DNA of 64,000 nt from Brevibacterium paucivorans (GCF_016907735.1 NZ_JAFBCP010000001.1:310001-374000), one strand, 5' to 3'. Positions 1 through 9,881 are shown, counted from the first letter of the stretch. Numbers and translations are program-made. Notes: generated by a model not told the origin, from the letters alone.

Positions 1-1
1 C

Positions 2-370
2 GGTCTGCGTCAGCGCATCGACCTGATGAACGAATTTGTCATGGTGGAGCTTCTTTTGACTGCGATCGACAGCGGTGACGCGCAAAGCGTGGATGAGGCT
101 GCGCACATGTTGCGGGATTTCGCCGAGGTCGTTGCCCCTGACGAGGTGACACACCGCCCCGCTGAGGCAGATGAGTTCCGCCCCGCAAGTGCGGGAGTCG
201 CTGTCAGCGGCACCGACAGCGACAGTGCCGAAAACGTTGCCACCACCGACATTTCCACGGACGCTCCCACGTTTGTTCCGTCGGTGGGCACGGCGGATCG
301 TCCCGCTGTCGATCCCACTGCCGACCCTGACGACGAGGACTCTATCCCCACCAACCGGATCGACACATAG
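2..370 (+). CDS. C-terminal part of a probable phosphotransferase (APH-like kinase fold), truncated by the window edge
   Basis: An open frame runs into the window from its left edge and ends at the TAG at 368-370. About 122 residues are visible. The first 45 look like a helical C-lobe (RQRIDLMNEF, then an acidic helix), and the last 70 are a low-complexity acidic Ala/Asp/Thr/Pro tail. Genes beside actinobacterial UvrD/AdnAB helicases are often aminoglycoside-phosphotransferase-like kinases, and the helix fits their C-lobe. No catalytic motif lies inside the window, so the product is an inference from context. It converges on adnB with a 14-base gap. Confidence 0.5.
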   Translation, partial: GLRQRIDLMNEFVMVELLLTAIDSGDAQSVDEAAHMLRDFAEVVAPDEVTHRPAEADEFRPASAGVAVSGTDSDSAENVATTDISTDAPTFVPSVGTADRPAVDPTADPDDEDSIPTNRIDT

Positions 371-384
371 GGGCCCTTCAGCGT

Positions 385-3300
385 TTACGGTGCTTGGTCG
401 AGAATTCCCTCGATGTCGAGACTGGGCAGGGTATCTGGCGCGAATGTCTCGTCACTTCCTACGAAGTAAAACTCCGCACCCACCTCGCATCCTGCGTATT
501 CCGGTAACTTCTGGACCGCTTGAACGTAGATCGCGAGCTGCGTGGCCATGGTGTCCAGAATCTCCGCTGAAGGCTTCTTACCCGTCTTCCAGTCGACGAC
601 CGTGACGCGATCGCCGTCTTTAAAGACAGCGTCGATCTTGCCGGGCACCTTGCGCCCGCCCAGCTCCAGCTCAAACGGCAGCTCAACTGCGTGCGGTACC
701 CGGTTGGCATAGTTCGACCCTTCAAATGTGGAAACGAGCGAGTCGAATCGTTTCTGCACACGCTGTGGAAGAGCTTTCCGCATGTGGGCTTCGTGAATGT
801 CGGTCAGGGCCGACTGCCCATAGTGCTGTTCGACCCACGCGTGAAAAGCGGTTCCCAGCGCCGCGTATTCACTGGGTTCTTGCGGCATTGGACGCTGGAC
901 TTCACGCATATACGCGTCTGCGTCCGCACGGTACTTTACAACGTCGGTGGTGGACATGCGCTGTGGAGTCCGAGGTGGTTGTGGCCTTGCGTCGCTCATG
1001 ATCTTCTGAACACGGGCGACAACCCGGTGGAAACCCTCATCGCCGGAGTCCGGCGTGGCGCTGAGGTCCAGTGGCGCTTGTTGGCGAACAAAATCACGTG
1101 TGCGACTCTGCTTCTTTTGCTCCGTTTCAGAGATCACGGCCGGCCATTGCACTTCAACTGGAGTGTTCTCCGGAGCTTCCGCATCGCATTCTGGGATCTC
1201 GATGTTTGCTCCTGCTTGGTTGAGCACAGTAATCGCTTCGGTCAAGAAGGGCGAAAGCTGATTAGCCGACTTGCGGTGTCCCCAGTAGCTCGCGCCCAAC
1301 CACAGTTGTTGTTTTGCGCGTGTGACTGCAACGTATGCCAAACGCCTTTCTTGCCGCCGGTGATAAAGACTAATCTGGTCTCTCAGCGGTAGCTCAGAGT
1401 GTCCGACGTTCGAAGCGTCGAAAAAATCTTCAATGTCTTCTTTGTCTGCTTGAGTTTCGTCGAACAGGTTCTTCATATCCGACACTGAGGTGTGTGCCCT
1501 CTGCGCTAAATCCAGGCGTGGAAGTTTCGTGGCATCACCACGCAATGGATATGGAAGTTCACCCACGGCAAGCCATGCCCTGTAGCTCCGAGGCTTAGTA
1601 GGCAGGTCTCCCGTTGTGAGGAACGGAAGTGCCACCGCGTCGAACTCCAAACCTTTTGAGGCATGCACAGTCATGATGGTCACAGCTGATGGATCCAGTG
1701 ACTCAGGTGGCGACGATATGGCGTCGTGTTCGTTCGCCAGTTCAAGCCAGGCCAGGACTGCAGTCATGCTAGCCATGGGATTGCGTGCGACGTAGCTGGA
1801 TACCGCCGAGACGAATGTATCGATGTTTGCTCGGTGCGAATCAGCTCGTTCCGTAGGCAATGACGCTAGCTCATAGGACAGATCAAACACTCGGATGATT
1901 GTGCGAATCATGTGGATGACTCCCCCATGGTTCTTGCGTACATCGCGGAGCTTGTGTGCCAAGCTACGCAACCTCACATTGGCTGCCTCTGATAGTTCCG
2001 CATACTCACGGTTAGCAAAGCTGTCGACGCATTCGACCGCTGTCAGCGGAGTCGCCGAGGCTTCAGCGTTTGCGTTCTTTACAAGTGAGTTGAATGCCCG
2101 GAGATCGTGGGCGCCTAATGTGCAGACTCGTCCCGTTAGAAGACGCATCAGGTGTTCCACAGCGTGAGGATCGGAAGCCACGTTGAGGATAGCAACGATA
2201 TCGGCGACAAACGGATCGTCCATTCCACCACCGTCGCCCACAACCTGCACATCGAGTCCTGCAGCGGTCAGGGCCTGAGCCACCGGGGCAAAGTGCATGC
2301 GTTTGCGGACCAGAACGGCACGGTGGCCTTCGCGATCGCGCATCCATTCGACCAGGTTTTCCAATTGGTCGCTCACATACGTGGGGTGAGCTTTCCCTTG
2401 TGTCACGCTCACTTCAATGTTCCCCAGCGGTGACGTGACTTCGTTGTTTACTGTGATGGGTTTAAGGCGTGTGTCTTCTGAGTCTTCTGGAAGCCGCCCT
2501 GCGACCGCGTTGGCGACGGCGAGAACTCGCTGCGAGTTTCTAAAGCTGGTGGTCATTGTGAATGACGCAGTATCATGCCCGGGGCTCGCAAAGTCGCACG
2601 GGAACCCTTCGATATTCAGTTCGGATGCTCCACGCCATGCATAGATTGACTGGCGCGGGTCGCCCACAGCGGTAATGGGAAGGCCAGCGAACAGGGTCTT
2701 CAACATTTTGACCTGACTGTCGGAGGTGTCCTGGTACTCATCAAGAAACACCACTTTCCATTTAGCGCGTTCGCTTTGAACGATGTTCGGGTCGGCCTTC
2801 ATTGCTTGATATGCAAACGACACTTGATCAGAGAACTGCATTGCGCGCTTTTCTTTCTTTAGCGCAGCGAACGCGCCCAGAAGGTGCGCGAGTCGTTTCT
2901 TGTTCCGCACATCAGCAATTGCAGGACAGATCCCGAGGGTCTCCAGGAGAGTGAAAACTTGTTCTGTGACATCTTCTGGCCAGAGCCGGCCAGGCGCGTC
3001 AAGGTAGGAGGCTGTTAGTTCCCGTAAGAAACTGCTGTAGTCTTCTTTCTCTTGTGCACCGATGCTTCGCTTGTTCTTGATTGTCGCTATGCAGTCGTCA
3101 ATAAACTCACTGTTAAGGAATGCGTAGAGACACCGGTTCAGATACGTGATGATGTCTTCAGGCGCACACAAGTGCTCATTGGCTTGGCCGGCAAGGTGGA
3201 TGAGTTCCTTGACCAGGCTCGACCGCGATTTTCCTGGCGGGATGAAGTCTGGGTGAGCGGTTGCAACGACCTGATCTGCTAGTTCAATAGCACTGGCGTC

Positions 3301-3696
3301 GTCAAGGACTTGGGTATCTGGTTCGACCCCAATCGTGGCTCCGTACTCACTGGCCAAACCAGATGCAAAAGAGTTGTACGTCTGAATGGTAGGCATCTCG
3401 GTGCTTGGCGCAGTGTTTGTGTTCTTGGAGCGGAACTTGTCGAAGTGAGACGAAATTTTCTCGCTCATTTCACCGGCTGCCTTATTCGTAAACGTGAGCC
3501 CAATAATTTGTTGGGGTTCCACGAGTCCATTTGCAACCAGGTAGAGCACGCGTTGAGACACCACCGTGGTTTTGCCTGACCCGGCCCCCGCGATAGTAAT
3601 TCCTGGCGTGAGGTCAGCCTCGATGATTCTGCGTTGTTCTTCGGTAGGGCTAGGTAAATCCAGAATCTGTGCAAGATCCGTGGCAGTGTATTTCAT
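385..3696 (-). CDS. adnB: AdnB-type ATP-dependent DNA helicase-nuclease subunit
   Basis: A 1103-residue UvrD/Rep-type SF1 helicase fused to a RecB-family nuclease. Walker A (GAGSGKTT) lies near residues 37-44, an intact Walker B/DEYQDT near 317-322, motif VI (VAVTRAKQQL) near 790, and the nuclease core (VVDWKTGKK) near 1031-1038 with an upstream GKID. Length and domain order match mycobacterial AdnB, the leading motor of the heterodimeric AdnAB machine that resects double-strand breaks in actinobacteria. The nuclease domain shows no iron-sulfur cysteine cluster, unlike its partner. The start ATG overlaps the stop of adnA by 4 bases, so the two are translationally coupled. Confidence 0.9.
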   Translation of the reverse strand: MKYTATDLAQILDLPSPTEEQRRIIEADLTPGITIAGAGSGKTTVVSQRVLYLVANGLVEPQQIIGLTFTNKAAGEMSEKISSHFDKFRSKNTNTAPSTEMPTIQTYNSFASGLASEYGATIGVEPDTQVLDDASAIELADQVVATAHPDFIPPGKSRSSLVKELIHLAGQANEHLCAPEDIITYLNRCLYAFLNSEFIDDCIATIKNKRSIGAQEKEDYSSFLRELTASYLDAPGRLWPEDVTEQVFTLLETLGICPAIADVRNKKRLAHLLGAFAALKKEKRAMQFSDQVSFAYQAMKADPNIVQSERAKWKVVFLDEYQDTSDSQVKMLKTLFAGLPITAVGDPRQSIYAWRGASELNIEGFPCDFASPGHDTASFTMTTSFRNSQRVLAVANAVAGRLPEDSEDTRLKPITVNNEVTSPLGNIEVSVTQGKAHPTYVSDQLENLVEWMRDREGHRAVLVRKRMHFAPVAQALTAAGLDVQVVGDGGGMDDPFVADIVAILNVASDPHAVEHLMRLLTGRVCTLGAHDLRAFNSLVKNANAEASATPLTAVECVDSFANREYAELSEAANVRLRSLAHKLRDVRKNHGGVIHMIRTIIRVFDLSYELASLPTERADSHRANIDTFVSAVSSYVARNPMASMTAVLAWLELANEHDAISSPPESLDPSAVTIMTVHASKGLEFDAVALPFLTTGDLPTKPRSYRAWLAVGELPYPLRGDATKLPRLDLAQRAHTSVSDMKNLFDETQADKEDIEDFFDASNVGHSELPLRDQISLYHRRQERRLAYVAVTRAKQQLWLGASYWGHRKSANQLSPFLTEAITVLNQAGANIEIPECDAEAPENTPVEVQWPAVISETEQKKQSRTRDFVRQQAPLDLSATPDSGDEGFHRVVARVQKIMSDARPQPPRTPQRMSTTDVVKYRADADAYMREVQRPMPQEPSEYAALGTAFHAWVEQHYGQSALTDIHEAHMRKALPQRVQKRFDSLVSTFEGSNYANRVPHAVELPFELELGGRKVPGKIDAVFKDGDRVTVVDWKTGKKPSAEILDTMATQLAIYVQAVQKLPEYAGCEVGAEFYFVGSDETFAPDTLPSLDIEGILDQAP

Positions 3697-6600
3697 GATT
3701 CCTCACTTTCGCCCAGTGCAAATGCTGGGCAGGACTGAGTAAACGCACATGTGCGACACGCTTCATCCGACGGTGTGGCGGTAAACGTGTGTGTGCGTGC
3801 TGAACGAACCAAGTTCTCAATCGTTTCGACGGTTGTGTCATACACGTCGGTACCCCGTATGGACTTCTGTTCACGCACATTCGAAGGAGTTTTGCCTTTG
3901 CCTGCCGATTTGCGAGGGTAGACTAGTTCACCGCCTGCGCTCTGGGTAATGCCTCGAATGGGCTTGCCGTCATCGATGAAAGTAGCTGAGCCTGATTCGA
4001 TCGCAACTTGGTACGTTGCGAGTTGTGGATTCTCTTGAACACTGTTTTTAGACGGAATCGTCTTACCAGTTTTAAAGTCGACGATGTATGCGGCCCCGTC
4101 CGAGGTTTTTTCCAAACGGTCAATCCGCCCGCTCACCCGCGCCGGCCCTAACGGCACATCGAGGTCAGACCTGACAACGACCTCGGCGGCCACAAACCCT
4201 TTATCCTCACGTTTCTTAAGGTACTCGTTCAGGTTCTCAACCGTGGCACATCCATCGGCATATTCGCGTTGGCATTCCCATTCGGAATCGAAGCTGAACT
4301 CCTGAAACTTCTCATCGAAGAGACTCAGCATGTCAGCAAGTCCCCCGTGTGGATACGTCTGTGCGATTTCGTGGATGAGATTACCGAACGCCTGCGGGTA
4401 TGTGTCGATGGTCTGCGACGCGTTCTGGTTGAAGAACCACTTGAGCGGACACTGGGCATACGTTTCTACTTGTGACGGAGAAATGCGCACCGGCTCGTGA
4501 GCTGGAAGCACCGGAAGTTCAGAACTGGGGCTGAGCCACCACGTGTTGGGGTCTGCTGCCCCCACCCCGGAGCTGTGCAGGGCTTGAAGTAACTGTGCCC
4601 ATGGTCGTGCAGCATCTTCGTCGCCTTCTTCAAGCGCTTGGTTCACCTGCAAGCGGGCGTAACCAGCGATTTCGCTCAGCGTGCTGGGCAATACATCTGG
4701 TTTCTCTGCCCAATATTGGGACGTCCACTCCATGCCTTGAATAGCTGTAAAAAGAGGACTGGGGAGCTCACCATGCCCGTTGATCGCAACCACCACAGCT
4801 TGAGTGCGCGCACGGCTGAGAGCAGCGATAAACAGCTTGACTTCGTCGCGAATAGTTTCGCGGCGCCTGACGAGGAAGTCGTGTTGTGAAAAGTTGTCCG
4901 CAGACAGCTCTTCCTGCGACGCAGGGTCTTTGAGTGCCCGTATCAACTGTGGGGTCTTGAAAATGGTTCCGCGAACAGTGGGGTTTGGCCATACGCCTTC
5001 TTGTACGTCAGTCACGATCACCGTGTCGAAACTGGTGTGGGCAACGCCTGCGGGTGTCGTGACCGTGACGATGTCGTTGAGCGCCGTGTGCGCCAAGGAG
5101 TCTTGCGCAAATTTCTGCGACATGACTTTCATGGCAAAGTCACGCCCTTTCACCTGACCCGTTGCGCCTTCGTTGAGCTTGTCAGCTAACGCAAGTAACC
5201 GGATCACGGAATCGAGGTAGGCAGAATGATGGCCGGAGGGGTTGCGTAGAGCTTTTTCCTGCCACTCATGGGCAACCCCTGCTGCATTCCACACTTCCCA
5301 CACGGCGTACTGCGCTAGTTCGTCTGCTGATTTCTTTGCCGCTTCCACCATGCGCTTGGCGCGTTCTACCGGAGCTGGGAGATCTTGCGTTGTTTCAAGT
5401 GCCCACTCCATGAGTGTCTCGAGCGGACCTTCTAGACCTGATAACTGGGTGAGTTCACGTTGCAATGAGCGAAGTGTGAGAACGTCAAGTCCCCCATACG
5501 CCCCAGTCACGCAAGCGGTTGCGACCTGGGGCCAATCTGCAGAATCCGGGCTCAGACTCAAGACTTGAAGAAGCGGCAACGTGGCCGGATCGCTTCCCAA
5601 AGCACGGGCGGGTGTCCGCACCGGAATTCCAGATGCGGCCAGTTCTTCGCTCAACTGCGCAGCTGAGGAGGCGCGACGTGTCACAACCGCGATGTCGGCA
5701 AACGGCACACCATTTTGGTGACGGTCATAAATCATTGCGGCGATTTTGCGCGCGGCGTTCGACCCAGACGAACACTCACACGTAAACACCTGGGACGATC
5801 CTTCCGCGCTTCCCTGAGGCGCCATGTATCCCAGCGCGTGGATGGGATCGGCTGAGCTACGCATGAGTGAATCAACAGTGCGAGTAATGGCCCCTGCCCC
5901 ACGAATGTTGCAGTCGTGTGGGTCTAAAACAATGTCCGTGCGGACCCCGAGCTGATGACGCCCTGCAAAAACGTCGCCGCTTCCACCACGGAAACTCTGG
6001 GTTGCTGAATCGGGTGAACATGTGAATGCAAAACACACGCCGCGTTGATACAAGGCGCGCAGGAATCCCAAGGCTGAGTCGGGAAAGTCCTGGACACTGT
6101 CGCACAAGATCCATGCCGGAAGTATTTCTGGCGCAAAATCCCACGTACTTCCCGGGACGACGCTCGATTCTTCAACAATGTGCTTCGCCTTGGTAAACAC
6201 CGCCGAGGTGTCTACCGCACCGTCTCCCCAATAGGTGAGAAGCTCCTCGTACTCGCGACCAATAAAGGAGAGCACTTCCCATTCGGGCCGGTTGTGGATG
6301 CGGGCGAGCTCAATGATGTGGTCATAGGAGAAGTCGTGGCCCATGATCTCCGAAATCGAGTCACGCAACTGGGTTCGAAATACATCAGTGTGTGCGAGTT
6401 CGGTGGTCATCGACGTGGTCCACGTGGGCCCCGCGACTGTTCCGTCAAAGTACCCTTGGAGCTGCTCAGTTAAACGCACGTCTTGATCTGCACCTGAAAT
6501 GAACAACGCCGGGACTCCGGTGGTTGTTGCCGTGTGCGCAGCGACAATGCCAAAAGCATAAGAGTGAACCGAACGTGCAGTTGCGGATGAGCGGACAGGA

Positions 6601-6818
6601 GACTTCAGCTCATCTCGCAAAACGTCTGCGTGTTCACGGTTGGGAGTGAGCGCAAGCACAGAGTCGGCGTTCCTACTTTCTGCCAAACGCGCGAAACTGT
6701 CCTTCACCACTGTGCTTTTGCCTGACCCTGGAACTCCCACAACTCCTATGGAATCTCCACGGCTTAGACCCTCGACGACAGCGTCAGTGGCAGTGCGTAG
6801 GCTCAAAAATTCCTTCAT
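3693..6818 (-). CDS. adnA: AdnA-type helicase-nuclease subunit with Fe-S nuclease domain
   Basis: A 1041-residue protein. An in-frame ATG exists at 6899, but the start at 6818 (MKEFLSL) is preferred: GGAATGG precedes it at usable spacing, it gives a family-length protein, and the longer form would run into the divergent tetR start region. Walker A (GVPGSGKST) lies near residues 28-36. The Walker B position reads CDSVQD near 238 instead of DExQ. The C-terminal nuclease shows VDFKTGK near 914 and four cysteines (one in YAQCPLKW near 788, three in CRTCAFTQSC near 1020) of the kind that hold a 4Fe-4S cluster in AddB/AdnA nucleases. It is the first gene of the adnA-adnB pair. Confidence 0.88.
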   Translation of the reverse strand: MKEFLSLRTATDAVVEGLSRGDSIGVVGVPGSGKSTVVKDSFARLAESRNADSVLALTPNREHADVLRDELKSPVRSSATARSVHSYAFGIVAAHTATTTGVPALFISGADQDVRLTEQLQGYFDGTVAGPTWTTSMTTELAHTDVFRTQLRDSISEIMGHDFSYDHIIELARIHNRPEWEVLSFIGREYEELLTYWGDGAVDTSAVFTKAKHIVEESSVVPGSTWDFAPEILPAWILCDSVQDFPDSALGFLRALYQRGVCFAFTCSPDSATQSFRGGSGDVFAGRHQLGVRTDIVLDPHDCNIRGAGAITRTVDSLMRSSADPIHALGYMAPQGSAEGSSQVFTCECSSGSNAARKIAAMIYDRHQNGVPFADIAVVTRRASSAAQLSEELAASGIPVRTPARALGSDPATLPLLQVLSLSPDSADWPQVATACVTGAYGGLDVLTLRSLQRELTQLSGLEGPLETLMEWALETTQDLPAPVERAKRMVEAAKKSADELAQYAVWEVWNAAGVAHEWQEKALRNPSGHHSAYLDSVIRLLALADKLNEGATGQVKGRDFAMKVMSQKFAQDSLAHTALNDIVTVTTPAGVAHTSFDTVIVTDVQEGVWPNPTVRGTIFKTPQLIRALKDPASQEELSADNFSQHDFLVRRRETIRDEVKLFIAALSRARTQAVVVAINGHGELPSPLFTAIQGMEWTSQYWAEKPDVLPSTLSEIAGYARLQVNQALEEGDEDAARPWAQLLQALHSSGVGAADPNTWWLSPSSELPVLPAHEPVRISPSQVETYAQCPLKWFFNQNASQTIDTYPQAFGNLIHEIAQTYPHGGLADMLSLFDEKFQEFSFDSEWECQREYADGCATVENLNEYLKKREDKGFVAAEVVVRSDLDVPLGPARVSGRIDRLEKTSDGAAYIVDFKTGKTIPSKNSVQENPQLATYQVAIESGSATFIDDGKPIRGITQSAGGELVYPRKSAGKGKTPSNVREQKSIRGTDVYDTTVETIENLVRSARTHTFTATPSDEACRTCAFTQSCPAFALGESEES

Positions 6819-6866
6819 GTAACCATTCCAACACGAGGCACTGACACAGTTGGCACGTGCGTCAAC

Positions 6867-6872
6867 TAAACT
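6867..6872 (+). promoter_or_regulatory. Probable -10 box (TAAACT) of a leaderless tetR gene
   Basis: TAAACT ends 7 nt before the ATG at 6880 and no Shine-Dalgarno sequence intervenes. This is the spacing expected when transcription starts at the start codon. An in-frame TTG at 6850 lies upstream of this box and is therefore disfavoured as a start. Confidence 0.5.
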
Positions 6873-6879
6873 TGCGCGT

Positions 6880-7515
6880 ATGACCTCCCAAAAACGCATG
6901 CCCCGCGCGCAACGCCGAAACCAAGTCCTAAGTGTTGCAACTGAGGTTTTCGCTCGTCAGGGCTATCACGCGACGTCGATGGACAACATCGCACTCGAAG
7001 CGGGAGTGTCGAAGCCCATTCTTTACCAGCACTTCGAGTCCAAGCACGACCTGTTCACCACGATCATGGACAAGTCAATCGAAGAGCTGGCTCACCGCCT
7101 CACCACAACGTTAGACACGGTCGACAGCCGTGAAGACCGTGTTCACCAGACGTTTTACGGCTACTTTGAGTTCGTCAAAGAAAACCGTGATGCCTTCATC
7201 ATCATGTCGCGCAACAGCAGTGAACTTAGCGATGCGCGGACTCGCTGGAGTCGCGCTGTGGATACCTACGTTCAGATCATCGCGGATTCCATCCAAGAGC
7301 GAAACAATCTAGGCGAAGTCCAGGCGTATGTTATGGGTCGTGCAATCGCAGGCATGGCCGAACAAGCCTCGCAAGTGTGCATCGACTATGACGACGTAGA
7401 CATCGAAGAAGTCGCTCGCCTCACCGCCAAAATGGCTTTCGAAGGTTTGACGGGTGTCGAAAGAGCACAGTTTGCACTGACCTCTGAGCCCGCCCCAAGC
7501 GAGCGCTCATCCTAA
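6880..7515 (+). CDS. TetR/AcrR family transcriptional regulator
   Basis: A 211-residue protein. The N-terminal 60 residues form a TetR DNA-binding domain: VFARQGYHATSMDNIA, then the recognition-helix region AGVSKPILYQHFESK and DLF. The C-terminal ligand domain is divergent, so the effector cannot be predicted. It is divergent from adnA, with 61 bases between the two starts, so it may control adnAB, itself, or a distant target. The following DUF3107 gene starts 25 bases after the stop but has its own -10-like box. Confidence 0.85.
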   Translation: MTSQKRMPRAQRRNQVLSVATEVFARQGYHATSMDNIALEAGVSKPILYQHFESKHDLFTTIMDKSIEELAHRLTTTLDTVDSREDRVHQTFYGYFEFVKENRDAFIIMSRNSSELSDARTRWSRAVDTYVQIIADSIQERNNLGEVQAYVMGRAIAGMAEQASQVCIDYDDVDIEEVARLTAKMAFEGLTGVERAQFALTSEPAPSERSS

Positions 7516-7527
7516 ATCCATTCCGGT

Positions 7528-7533
7528 TACACT
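7528..7533 (+). promoter_or_regulatory. Probable -10 box (TACACT), leaderless start of the DUF3107 gene
   Basis: TACACT lies 7 nt upstream of the ATG at 7541, with no ribosome-binding site between. Confidence 0.5.
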
Positions 7534-7540
7534 AACTCAC

Positions 7541-7765
7541 ATGGAAATTAAGATCGGAATTCGCCAGTCCAACCGTGAACTCACTGTCGATGTTGACTCC
7601 AGCATCGAAGACATCACCGCGCAGGTCAACGAGGCTATTGCGCAGGGAACTGTGCTTACGCTCAAGGACTCGAAAAACCGCACCGTCCTGGTTCCCGCTC
7701 AGTCCCTTGCGTACATCGAAGCCGGTTCAGAAACGGCTCACCGCGTGGGATTCGGAATCGGCTAG
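7541..7765 (+). CDS. DUF3107 family small protein
   Basis: A 74-residue protein matching the DUF3107 family, a short conserved actinobacterial protein of unknown function. It has an N-terminal beta strand (EIKIGIRQSNREL), a central helix and a conserved LVPAQSLAYIE segment. The length is typical. In many Micrococcales it lies between a TetR gene, a ferritin-like (MiaE_2-type) gene and a DEAD-box helicase gene, exactly as here. There are no catalytic motifs, signal peptide or membrane segment. The function is unknown. Confidence 0.88.
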   Translation: MEIKIGIRQSNRELTVDVDSSIEDITAQVNEAIAQGTVLTLKDSKNRTVLVPAQSLAYIEAGSETAHRVGFGIG

Positions 7766-7808
7766 AACTGGCCACAACGTCAACCACCAGTTCAGACACT
7801 CAGTCAGG

Positions 7809-8420
7809 TCACGCCACCAAACCGATTGCGCTCATGCGGCGTGAGTGCCCCGTGAGGGCACTCTGCCAGGCCTTCGCATCCAGGTGCTTACGGTCAGTCG
7901 TGAGCTCTACGATGTCCGTGAGACGCTTACCCGTCTCAACCACCAATTTGCGACCCCACAGGGCTAAGCGCGAACCCAAAATCTCCTGATCACTGATGAG
8001 TTCCCCAAGGCGCTCGCGCAACAGTTCTTCGCGACGTGTATCATCTAACACGGCGGTGATGACGTTTTTACTGTCCGCATCGAGTGCCGGATGAGAGCAT
8101 TTCGCATAGTCCCTCAACAGTCCGTCGTGGACGTAGGACTTCATGAGACTCTCGTGCCAATCCTTTGGTTGTGTGCGTTCGTTGAATGCAGTTAAAGACG
8201 GCGCCCTCTCTTCCATGAGTGCCAGCGCATCGCCACCTAACTGTCCGATGCGTTCCACGAGCGCTTCGAAGTGGTTGAGCGCGTAACCGCTCACGCGAGA
8301 AAGCTCGACTGTGTCTCGTACGTGAGGAGCGAACTGCGCATCCGTTGCGGTGCTTTGGAAGACGGACAGTTCATATAGAGCCAGAGTGGCCAGGATCGCG
8401 GTCGGGGCGTCGTTGTGCAT
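7809..8420 (-). CDS. Ferritin-like (MiaE_2-type) domain protein
   Basis: A 203-residue, almost entirely helical protein resembling the actinobacterial ferritin-like family distantly related to tRNA-(ms2io6A) hydroxylase. Candidate carboxylate/His metal ligands are in LALYELSVFQ near residue 17, HFEALVERI near 50 and DDTRREELLRERL near 125. The gene context (DUF3107 on one side, a DEAD-box RNA helicase on the other) is the usual one for this family. The substrate is unknown, and a tRNA role is inferred only from remote homology. It is divergent from the helicase gene, about 40 bases apart. Confidence 0.75.
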   Translation of the reverse strand: MHNDAPTAILATLALYELSVFQSTATDAQFAPHVRDTVELSRVSGYALNHFEALVERIGQLGGDALALMEERAPSLTAFNERTQPKDWHESLMKSYVHDGLLRDYAKCSHPALDADSKNVITAVLDDTRREELLRERLGELISDQEILGSRLALWGRKLVVETGKRLTDIVELTTDRKHLDAKAWQSALTGHSRRMSAIGLVA

Positions 8421-8458
8421 GTCCCTAGCCTAACCGCACAGTAAATCCCCTGGCACAC

Positions 8459-9865
8459 ATGACAATGAGGACTTTTGTGACACAAGAAACCTTTGCTGAC
8501 CTGGGTGTTGAGTCGCCCATCGTCGAATCGCTGACGAACGCCGGCATTACACACCCATTCCCCATCCAAGCATTGACCCTTCCCGTGGCGCTGACTGGCG
8601 CAGACATTATTGGTCAGGCGAAAACCGGAACTGGAAAGACGCTGGGCTTTGGTATTCCACTTTTGCAGCGCGTTTTGAGCGACCAGTCCCGTGAACAGGG
8701 GCGTGCGCCGCGCGCCCTCGTCGTTGTCCCTACCCGTGAGCTGGCGCACCAGGTTGCTGATGACCTGCGCGTGGCTTCACGGACTTTCTCGCCATCGATT
8801 GTCACCATTTACGGCGGTAAGGATTTTGAACCGCAGATTCGTGCTCTCAAAGAAGGGGCCGATGTCGTTGTAGGTACTCCCGGACGTCTCCTGGATCTGT
8901 ATGGGCGTCGAGTACTCAACTTTTCGCAGATCTCTACCGCGGTCTTTGACGAGGCCGACGAAATGCTGGACCTGGGCTTCCTCCCCGATGTCGAAAAGAT
9001 CGTGGCTGCCCTCCCCGCTCGACGTCAGACCATGCTGTTTTCAGCGACCATGCCCGGTCAGGTGATTGCACTCGCACGTCGTTACATGTCGCAACCCACC
9101 CACATCCGTGCCACGCAGGCGTCCGACACTTCAACGACCTCGGTCAATACCAAACAGCACGTCTACCGCGCCCACTCCATGGACAAGACCGAGCTGGTAG
9201 GACGTATCTTGCGGGCCGACGGCCGCGGACGCACCATTATCTTCGCCCGCACCAAGCGCACCGCCGACCGTCTGGCCGACGAACTCAAGGACCGTGGCTT
9301 CCAGGCACAGGCGCTCCACGGGGACCTCAACCAGCACCTGCGCGAAAAGGCGCTCAAACGGTTCCGTGATGGCACCACCGACGTGCTCGTCGCGACCGAC
9401 GTAGCAGCGCGCGGAATCGACATTGACGACGTCACCCACGTCATTAACTACCAGTGTCCAGAAGACGACAAGACGTACGTTCACCGCATTGGACGTACGG
9501 GACGCGCTGGCAACACCGGTATCGCTGTCACTCTCATCGACTGGGAAGACGTCGCAAAGTGGAAGCTCATCAACCGCACGCTGGGCCTTGACTTCGACGA
9601 CCCGGTGGAAACGTATTCGACGTCACCACACCTGTTCAGCGACCTCAACATTGCCAAGGGCACAAAAGGTCGCATGCCGCGTGCCAAGGAGTCGGACGAA
9701 AAGGGTTCCAACTCTCAATCGCCTGCTAAGGGCCGTTCGGGGCGGGGCAGCGCCCCCAAGCGGAAACCGCGCGCCCAGAAACGACCTCGGCGCCGGACCC
9801 GAGGTGGCAAGCCCACCCAGCGCACCCAGACTGACCACGCCCAGCCCACCAAGGCGGACGACTAA
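8459..9865 (+). CDS. DEAD-box ATP-dependent RNA helicase
   Basis: A 468-residue SF2 helicase: Q motif (FADLGV...PFPIQ), Walker A AKTGTGKT near residues 57-64, DEAD near 164-167, SAT near 195, ARGID near 320 and HRIGRTGRAG near 342. The last 70 residues are a basic Arg/Lys/Gly/Pro tail of the kind that binds RNA. The probable role is unwinding structured RNA in ribosome assembly or mRNA turnover. ATG 8459 is the upstream start. A GTG at 8477 with AGGA five bases upstream gives a protein six residues shorter and is equally plausible. Confidence 0.92.
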   Translation: MTMRTFVTQETFADLGVESPIVESLTNAGITHPFPIQALTLPVALTGADIIGQAKTGTGKTLGFGIPLLQRVLSDQSREQGRAPRALVVVPTRELAHQVADDLRVASRTFSPSIVTIYGGKDFEPQIRALKEGADVVVGTPGRLLDLYGRRVLNFSQISTAVFDEADEMLDLGFLPDVEKIVAALPARRQTMLFSATMPGQVIALARRYMSQPTHIRATQASDTSTTSVNTKQHVYRAHSMDKTELVGRILRADGRGRTIIFARTKRTADRLADELKDRGFQAQALHGDLNQHLREKALKRFRDGTTDVLVATDVAARGIDIDDVTHVINYQCPEDDKTYVHRIGRTGRAGNTGIAVTLIDWEDVAKWKLINRTLGLDFDDPVETYSTSPHLFSDLNIAKGTKGRMPRAKESDEKGSNSQSPAKGRSGRGSAPKRKPRAQKRPRRRTRGGKPTQRTQTDHAQPTKADD

Positions 9866-9881
9866 GCGCACAAGCACCGCT

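Noticed and set aside
6818-6899. ATG at 6899 as the adnA start, 27 codons upstream
   Set aside because: It would run across the divergent tetR promoter and first codons, adds no family-like sequence, and the ATG at 6818 has a ribosome-binding site.
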